A stretch of DNA of 64,000 nucleotides from NCBI GenBank assembly GCA_947034895.1, contig OX344763.1, positions 70,079,093 to 70,143,092 on the forward strand, written 5' to 3'. A model generated the notes under the pieces. The model was not told the DNA's origin. It worked only from the letters and a program-made list of their open reading frames with translations, and did no database searches. The position numbers and the translations under genes are program-made. Source of the DNA: Rhytidiadelphus loreus. Taxonomy: Eukaryota > Streptophyta > Bryopsida > Hypnales > Hylocomiaceae. Numbering within the stretch: the stretch's first letter is position 1; the number at the start of each line of letters is the position of its first letter. Below are positions 57,534 through 64,000 of the stretch, piece by piece.

Positions 57534-60500
57534 CCTTCCAAGCAATGGACACTTTGTTTATTATGGTAATAATTGAATTCTTTCTGCTTCAAAACAATTT
57601 AAAGTTAAAAGGTCAAAGACCTTGATGAGTAAGTAAAAACTAATCTAATGTAAAATTCTATCTAAGCTAATGTGTAGAATGTACTTTGCCCTTTCCAAAA
57701 TGGTAAAGCAAGTTGAATTCTGATGTTCCTACTAAAAGATATTGATGGATGAAATTCACCCCTAATTCTATTCTAAAAACTTCATCCATTGACTAAAAAT
57801 AGCAAATTAATGTGAAATAAATCTAAATTTCAGGGTTGAAAGTTTAATTAAGTTAACTAATGGAATTTTAGGAGAAAACCTAATTTTGACCTATTTTAGG
57901 AATTTTCATCCAAATTTAGGTCAAATCTTCATCCACCCTTTTGTCCTTCCAAATTAAAGTAATTTTTAAAAGTAAAAGATGGATTTGGAATCTTCAAAAG
58001 ATTCTCTAAAAGATTGTGGTTTCAAAAGATTCTCTAGTCGTGCCTTGAGAATATTCCTAATTGTTCTTTAATTAATCCTAATTCTAAGTTATTATTCTAA
58101 ATTTAATGATTCTTTTAGGGTTTTATGGTTTTTATGGATAAAGTGATAAATTATCTTCTTATTAAGGTAAAAAATAAGAATTTTGGACTTCTAGGTAAAA
58201 ATTTAGGAATAAATGAAAATTCCCCTTAGTTGGATGGAATTCGTTCTTTTAATAAGTTTTATGTAGAATTAAAGGAATAAATTAGGGTTTAATTTCTCCA
58301 ATTATTCTAATATTCTCTAGATTTCTAATTCATGTTAGATTCTTTTTGAGATTCTTTTGGATGAAATTACTATTTCGTTTTTTCCAAATTAATTCAAAGT
58401 TAATCTAATTATTACTTTTGCAGTGTTAGTAAATTCTCAAAGGTTTTCTAACGATTTTTAAATTCTAACTAGCTATCGAATTCCTAATTGTTACTTTTGT
58501 TAGTTTTAGTTTTCTAATCTAATTTTTTTTAAATGAAAGCAAAAGAAAAGATAAAAGACAAGTTTTGAAAATCATACCTCGGTATCAAAAATGTCAGTGG
58601 TTCCGTCGTCTCAAAACACCATGATAACTGTCTCCTCAAAATTCTCCATTGTCTTTCACATTTTAGTGAAATTTAAGTTATTCGGGGTTGAATTAAAGTT
58701 TAAAAACCTATCTAAAAAGTCCAATTTTGTTAGTTTTGGCAATTTAAAACTAATCCTTTGATTTTAGGAAATTAAATTAAATGATAAATTTAATTCATTT
58801 TTCCCAAGTTTTCAATGAATAGTAGTTTTATTTGATTGCCAATTGTTTAATAGTTATTTTGTTAAATATTCCAAGATATTAGTTGTTGTTTGTTTTTATT
58901 GTTTTGGCTTATTAGGCCTAATAAAACAAACCCCCAAACTACAAACAAACAACTAATTTGGCTTTGGAATCCTAATTAATAACTAAAACCAACCGAATGA
59001 ATAGTAATCTAATAAAATAATCTTAAATAATCAAAAACAAATCTATCAATGAATAGAAAATGGAATAAAAGGATGAACGACAATCCAAATGAATAGTAAA
59101 AAGAATAAAACAATTCAACAATTCCAACTTCAATAGTAAGATGCCAAAGAAAAGAATAAAATAATCAACCAAATTAATTAGTAAGATGCTTACCTTGATT
59201 CTTTGTCTTCCTTGGCTAACTTCTTATAACCTCTCTCCTCCCCTTCACTTTTGTTTAATTGTTGTTGTTGGCAAGCTATGGCTTTTTGGAGACACTTGTG
59301 AGGTTGGATAGGACCCTTGTTGTTCAATTTTCCTTCCAAAAGTTAAAAGTTTTGTGCGTGGCAACAACCACCTATGCTTTGATTTTGGTTATATGAATGG
59401 TTGGTTCTTTGAGCCCCCTATTATTCCCGAAACCCCCTGGACTTCCAAATTCAAAGACCAGCTGAGACCCCAACTGCAACCCTAGAGAGACCCCAACAAG
59501 ACCCCGAGAACCTGACTGACCCCCGAGAGAGAACCCCCACCTAGAGAGAACCCCCAACTGCCTGCGACTGCTTGCGACCCGCTTGCGACCCTGCTGCGAC
59601 TAGCTGCGACCTGCCTTGCAATCTCAACTGCAGCCTTGCAGTTTGAGGTTTTTAAACCCTCAATTCTGAAATTGACAAAGATTAAGGGATAACTGATCTT
59701 TTGATTGGTTTCCCTTACTAAAAACAACAACTAATTTTTAATTAATTAAAGAAGACAAGAATTCCTCCTTTAAGTAAAAGGTTAATTTGATTCTAATAGT
59801 TTTTTGGAGTGAATTCTTCTAAATTAACTAAAAGAACCTTCCAATTCTTAATAATTTTGATGAACTATGACAACTAATAATTTCCAAATGGTCACTTAAA
59901 AGGGGTCCAATACTAAATTCCTAACTTTTCCTAAGAAGTGTTAAGTTTCAAAAGTCAAAGCTCCGTCGTGCGAGAGCAACCCTAGGAAATAACTGACAAA
60001 TTAAAGTTTCAAGTACCCGTTTCTAGGTTTCAAAGTCAAAGCTCCGCTGTGCGGGAGCAACTCTAGGAAATAACTGACAAATTAAAGTTTCAAGTACTTG
60101 TTTCCAGGTTTCAAAGTCAAAGCTCCGCTGTGCGGGAGCAACCCCAGGAATAACCAGTATCCAAGGACTCAAATTAGTATTTTGAAAACTTAATTCTTAA
60201 AGGAGGTACACATGATAGTGTTTAACCGAACATTAAAAACTAATTTCCAAAATTCCAAACAAAGTTTTAAGTTTAATCACTAAAGGAGGTACACATGACA
60301 GTGTTTAACCGAACATTAGCAATTATTCAAACCAAACACCCGTTATACAACGAGTTTTAGCACGTGGTGATGCTCAAAACCTTTTGGCAAGGTCTAGCTT
60401 TGCCGCTTTAAAGTTTTAAGTTCACAAACTATTTTCAATTCGCACAAATGGTTGGTTAGTATCCAAAAGCACAATAAATTCAACTAGAGTTTGGGAACTA

Positions 60501-62397
60501 TTCCCACAACTCCCAAAATATCAAAGTTTTGGAGCTTGAAGCCTCCAAATTCAAGAAATAAGTTAGTTAACACAAACAACACTAGAGTTAGGGGATTTCC
60601 TTCACCTAAACTCTTGAAAAGCAAAGTTTTGGGGCTTGAAGCCTCCAAATTCAAACAAGAAAAGAAAAAAAAGCTTTGAAGGGACCCTTTGGACCTTCAA
60701 AGTACAAGAGAATAGAAGAAAATAGAAGAAAATAGCCAAAACTTGGCTTAAAAAGTGCTCCGATAAGTGTCGGTAGCACGACAAGAGCAACAACAAGAAT
60801 GAAACAAGAAAATGAGGGCCACGAACAACCTCGAGGAAGGGCCTTATATACTTGCTCCCGGCCCCCCCCGGTAAGTTGTTCGTAATTATTTACTTACTTT
60901 CAATCTAGATATTTTGCTAAACTATCTAAACGCATTTTTTAAATAATCTTTGTTTAATGGGAAGGAAGGTTCTCAAGCGAGTTCCTTCTAGGCCCTAAAT
61001 GGCCTTAGAATCTTTTTCCAAATCAAATATTAAATTTTCCCAAAGATATTTTGAAAACCTACCTAATTAACCGAGATATTTTGCATTTTAATCTAAGGTT
61101 AGTTCTAAATTGTCTTTCTTTAGTCCAAAAGATGGCTTCTTACGCAAGACAAGTATCTTGAGCAAATCCAATCTTCTATTTTACAAAAGATATTTGCAAA
61201 ATCCACCCAGATTAATCCAAAATTACCTTTTAAAAGTCAAACTAAAGGCTGACCCTCTCTATCTTTTGAGGGACAACTTGAAACTGAAAACAAACTGCAC
61301 CATCGCATTTAGAAGACCCCAATTAGCTTAAGGGACCCCTCTCCAGCCATTTTTAAGCGCAAATTTGAGTCATGGTAACTCAGAACAAAAGTAAAAAATC
61401 TAACTTTTGGAGTTTGCGTTTTTTGATGAAACTGTCGGTCCTGGGTGGTTTAGAATATTTGTGGGAGTAAGAATTGACCCTTGAAATGCTCCATTCAGAC
61501 ACCTCTAGCTCCTGGTACACCGGTTAAACCGCCGCCAAGTTGTAAATTCTTGTAAAATTCGTTGTCGGTCCTAATTTTGGTACTTGGGAATGTCGGAATG
61601 TCTTCAAACTTGACAGGGCTTTTTATTGGCACACAAAACATTATCCTAATTTTTAGTGAGATTTTACCGCAACATTGGTAATTTCTAGGAATTTACGAAT
61701 GCAGTTTTAAGCGGTTGACTTCCCATGGAGTCATTGTGGAGTTTTGTAAAATCCCGAAACTTTTGGGCAATCTTCTACAAGATGTCCATCAACTAAGGGC
61801 AAAACCAAATCTCCAATAAAAATGCTATTTTAGCAATTCTTTAATAATTTTCACCCGAGGGGAAAATTATTCTTGATATCGGGGGAATCTTGGATGATCG
61901 AACTTCTATTTGACCTCCTGGCATGCTTTGACCTAGAAAAGCACCTCTCTGTATGTTCCAATCATCATTTCCTCCATCTTGGTCTGTGAATGAATGTATT
62001 TCTCAAAATTACCTGCAAACAACAAATCTAACTCTTTCAAATTGGATTTGGACAAACTCTGATTAGACTCTAACTTCTAACCAGTTTGTTACATGTATAC
62101 TTATAGCTGTTGCATTACATGAACAAGACACTAGGACTGGTTAACTCACAAATTCTCACTTCGCTCGGAATTACTGACTTAACTACTTAATTTTACTAAA
62201 AAGACCTAAAATTAGTGAAAATGCAAAGTTTTACATGTTTCACACATTTAAGGCCATTACACACCCCTTTGGTAGGGACTTCTACCCAAACCCACAATAA
62301 CTGTATTTTTATATGTTTTTTCCTATTTTCCACTCAAAAATTAACTAAAAATCGCAAAAAATAAGTTCAGAGTTCCAAGTGCCAACTTGAGGGCTCA
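57534..62397 (-). mobile_element. 4.8-kb noncoding unit, copy 2 (LTR-like)
   Basis: Homologous over its length to 41212-47186 but without the CACTA insertion. On the minus strand it starts TGAGCCCTCAAGTT and has TATATAAGG at 60850-60842. Three tandem copies of an ~80-bp block with GTCAAAGCTCCGCTGTGCGG lie at 59950-60150, and the duplicated GGGGCTTGAAGCCTCC block lies at 60480-60665. GAGAGAACCCCC and CTTGCGACCC short repeats at 59440-59625 occupy the place of the 24-bp minisatellite in copy 1. No coding frame. No target duplication was found; the flanks are repeat DNA. Confidence 0.65.
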
Positions 62398-62910
62398 CAA
62401 CTTCCCACAAGCTTCCAGGACTTCCTACAAGCTTCCAAGACTTTCCACAAGCTTCCAAGACTTCCCACAAGCTTCCAAGACTTCCCACAAGCTTCCAAGA
62501 CTTCCCACAAGCTTCCAAGACTTCCCACAAGCTTCCAAGACTTCCCACAAGCTTCCAAGACTTCCCACAAGCTTCCAAGCCTTTCCACAAGCTTCCAAGA
62601 CTTTCCACAAGCTTCCAGGACTTCCCACAAGCTTCTAGGACTTCCCACAAGTTTCCAGGACTTCCCACAAGCTTCCAGGACCTCCCACAAGCTTCTAGGA
62701 CTTCCTACAAGCTTCCAGGAGTTCCGACAAGCTTCCAAGACCTCCCACAAGCTTCCAAGACCTCCCACAAGCTTCCAAGACTTCCCACAAGCTTCCAAGA
62801 CTTCCCACAAGCTTCCAAGACCTCCGACAAGCTTTCAAGACTTCCCACAAGCTTTCAAGACCTCCCACAAGCTTCTATGAGTTTTCACAAGCTTCCATGA
62901 GTTTCCACTG
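62398..62910. repeat. 20-bp tandem array CTTCCCACAAGCTTCCAAGA
   Basis: About 25 copies in perfect 20-bp register, most containing a HindIII site (AAGCTT). A 20-bp period gives 20-residue peptide repeats in every frame without stops, so the long open frames on both strands here are artefacts. Confidence 0.95.
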
Positions 62911-63484
62911 AATGTTAAAGACGACATTCGAAGGTGGTACCGTCCGACCTAGTACCCGGGTCAAACCACGGACCCGGCAAAACCACCTCCGTCCATCCGC
63001 GCCACCGACGAAGTACCACCGACGGAATGACCCCATCGATGTCCTCGTCCTACACAAACCCAGGACCGCAAGTCGCAAGACATTATCCTATAGGACAATA
63101 ATTTCGAAAAACTTAATTTGGATTTAGGATTTAGGGCGGCGGTTTAGGTTTTTAAAGTCGTCTTTTAACTATGAACTTATTTACATATCCCATATTCTTT
63201 GTGTTACCTCTTACCACCCCGTGTGTATATAATAGGTTGTCTTTTCAACTCATAACACAAATCATACATGAATGGCTTTTGAAGCAAAGGAAAATAGATG
63301 TGGTGGCATGCCACATCAACATGGGCCTATTTCAAATGGATGATTTTTAAAATTTTTTTTTAGAGAAGGACAAAGTCCAAATAATTTTTTCCAAAGTTTT
63401 ACAAAAACAACATTCTGTGAAACAATTGAAACAATATTTTTTGAAGTTCTTTTTAAAACAAATTAAGTGTCCATTTTGTACAAG
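62911..63484. other. Insertion within the 20-bp array
   Basis: GC-rich start (CATTCGAAGGTGGTACCGTC) with a junction resembling 54690-54725, then AT-rich DNA. CATATCCCATATTCTTTGT and CTCTTACCACCCC near 63186-63222 resemble 43155-43195 inside the CACTA element. No gene recognised. Confidence 0.5.
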
Positions 63485-63790
63485 ACCTCCATAGTGCTCC
63501 AAGAGTTCCCACAAGTTTCCACGAATTCCCACAAGCTTCCAAGAGTTCCCACAAGCTTCTAGGAGTTCCCACAAGCTTCCAGGAGTTCCCACAAGCTTTC
63601 AGGAGTTCCCACAAGCTTCTATGAGGTTCCACAAGCTTCCATGAAGTTCCACAAGCTTCCATGAAGTTCCACAAGTTTCCAAAAGCTTCCACGTTCTTCC
63701 ACGTGGTTCCATAAGCTTCCACAAAGCCGTCCATAAGGTTTCTACAAGGTTACACAAAACTTCAACGAGTTTCTACAAGGTTCCACGAAG
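63485..63790. repeat. 20-bp array, right block, diverged
   Basis: Copies of GAGTTCCCACAAGCTTCCAG in 20-bp register, becoming degenerate towards 63790. It is the same family as 57410-57533 and 62398-62910. Confidence 0.88.
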
Positions 63791-64000
63791 TTGGTCTTAT
63801 GCTTCAACTGCTTTTGCTAAATGGTATTCTTCTGTATCCGTGACAGTACCTTTGAAAAGCTAATTCACCCATATCCCATTTTTAGCGTGGAAGTTGCATT
63901 TTAGGGTCGTTCATTAATCAAAACTGAATAAATAGGCCATATAATCCATCCAATTAATTGCAGTTTGCTGATTGAATTTCTTTAATATATTCATACCAAC
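63791..64000. other. Unique AT-rich end of window
   Basis: No feature seen. The window ends in AT-rich sequence. Confidence 0.4.

Noticed and set aside
62345..62810. Long repetitive open frames encoding SLWEVLEACGKSWKLV
   Set aside because: They are the translation of a 20-bp tandem repeat, open in several frames on both strands. There is no gene signal.
62398..63790. CRISPR-like array
   Set aside because: The 20-bp units are contiguous with no unique spacers, and the genome is eukaryotic.

Overview
This window reads as nuclear DNA of a land plant with a large, repeat-rich genome. The evidence is spliced genes with GT-AG introns, a plant-style LisH-CTLH-CRA (RanBPM-type) gene, plant-type transposons (CACTA-like elements, a hAT-like MITE, LTR-type units), short TTTAGGG telomere-like tracts, AT-rich intergenic DNA, and no operon-like structure. 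The species cannot be fixed from the sequence. A non-seed plant or another large-genome plant is possible, but that is a guess. The only gene that looks fully intact is the LisH-CTLH-CRA gene at 28861-32230 (seven exons, all intron phases agree). A second chain of phase-compatible exons, of unknown function, lies on the minus strand at 1229-2043.

Region by region. 1-2600: low-copy DNA with the minus-strand exon chain. 2750-15065: three gene-like units, each preceded by a GC-rich array of the motif GGGCGACTGCGGGTC in direct and inverted orientation and by a shared motif GGCTGNATGCGTG. They are a protein-kinase-like unit (4990-6589), a coiled-coil unit (8904-10358) and, in reverse, a RING-finger unit (14558-12033). 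Units two and three share an N-terminal domain. Each unit is long and open but carries one in-frame stop (TGA, TAA, TAG); the kinase also has a 16-bp tandem duplication that shifts its frame. 15203-18021: a 5'-truncated copy of a repeat whose complete copy lies inverted at 49098-52484. 18022-20800: a 44-bp minisatellite, then about 2 kb studded with a CCAAATTGG-type motif. 22934-27435: a decayed, intron-containing Plavaka-like transposase, interrupted by a 566-bp MITE.

28861-32230: the intact LisH-CTLH-CRA gene, probably part of a GID/CTLH-type E3 ligase or scaffold. 32231-41200: AT-rich DNA with a small CACTA-like MITE, a retroelement primer-binding-site remnant, a perfect 22-bp hairpin and a ~90-bp satellite. 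41212-47186 and 57534-62397: two copies of a ~4.8-kb noncoding unit with a TATA box on the minus strand; the first has a 1.19-kb CACTA element nested in it with an AAT target duplication. 49098-52484: a 3387-bp element with TGT...ACA ends and a perfect 5-bp target duplication (GTAGA), carrying one ~620-codon frame broken by three TAG codons but no recognisable reverse transcriptase and no pair of terminal repeats. 54343-56982: two degenerate coding fragments, one coiled-coil and one with a Cys/His finger. 57410-63740: arrays of a 20-bp HindIII-containing repeat split by the second 4.8-kb unit.

The main theme is several multicopy element families, each with its own locally amplified oligonucleotide motif. 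Apart from the LisH gene there is no evidence that the genes here work together.
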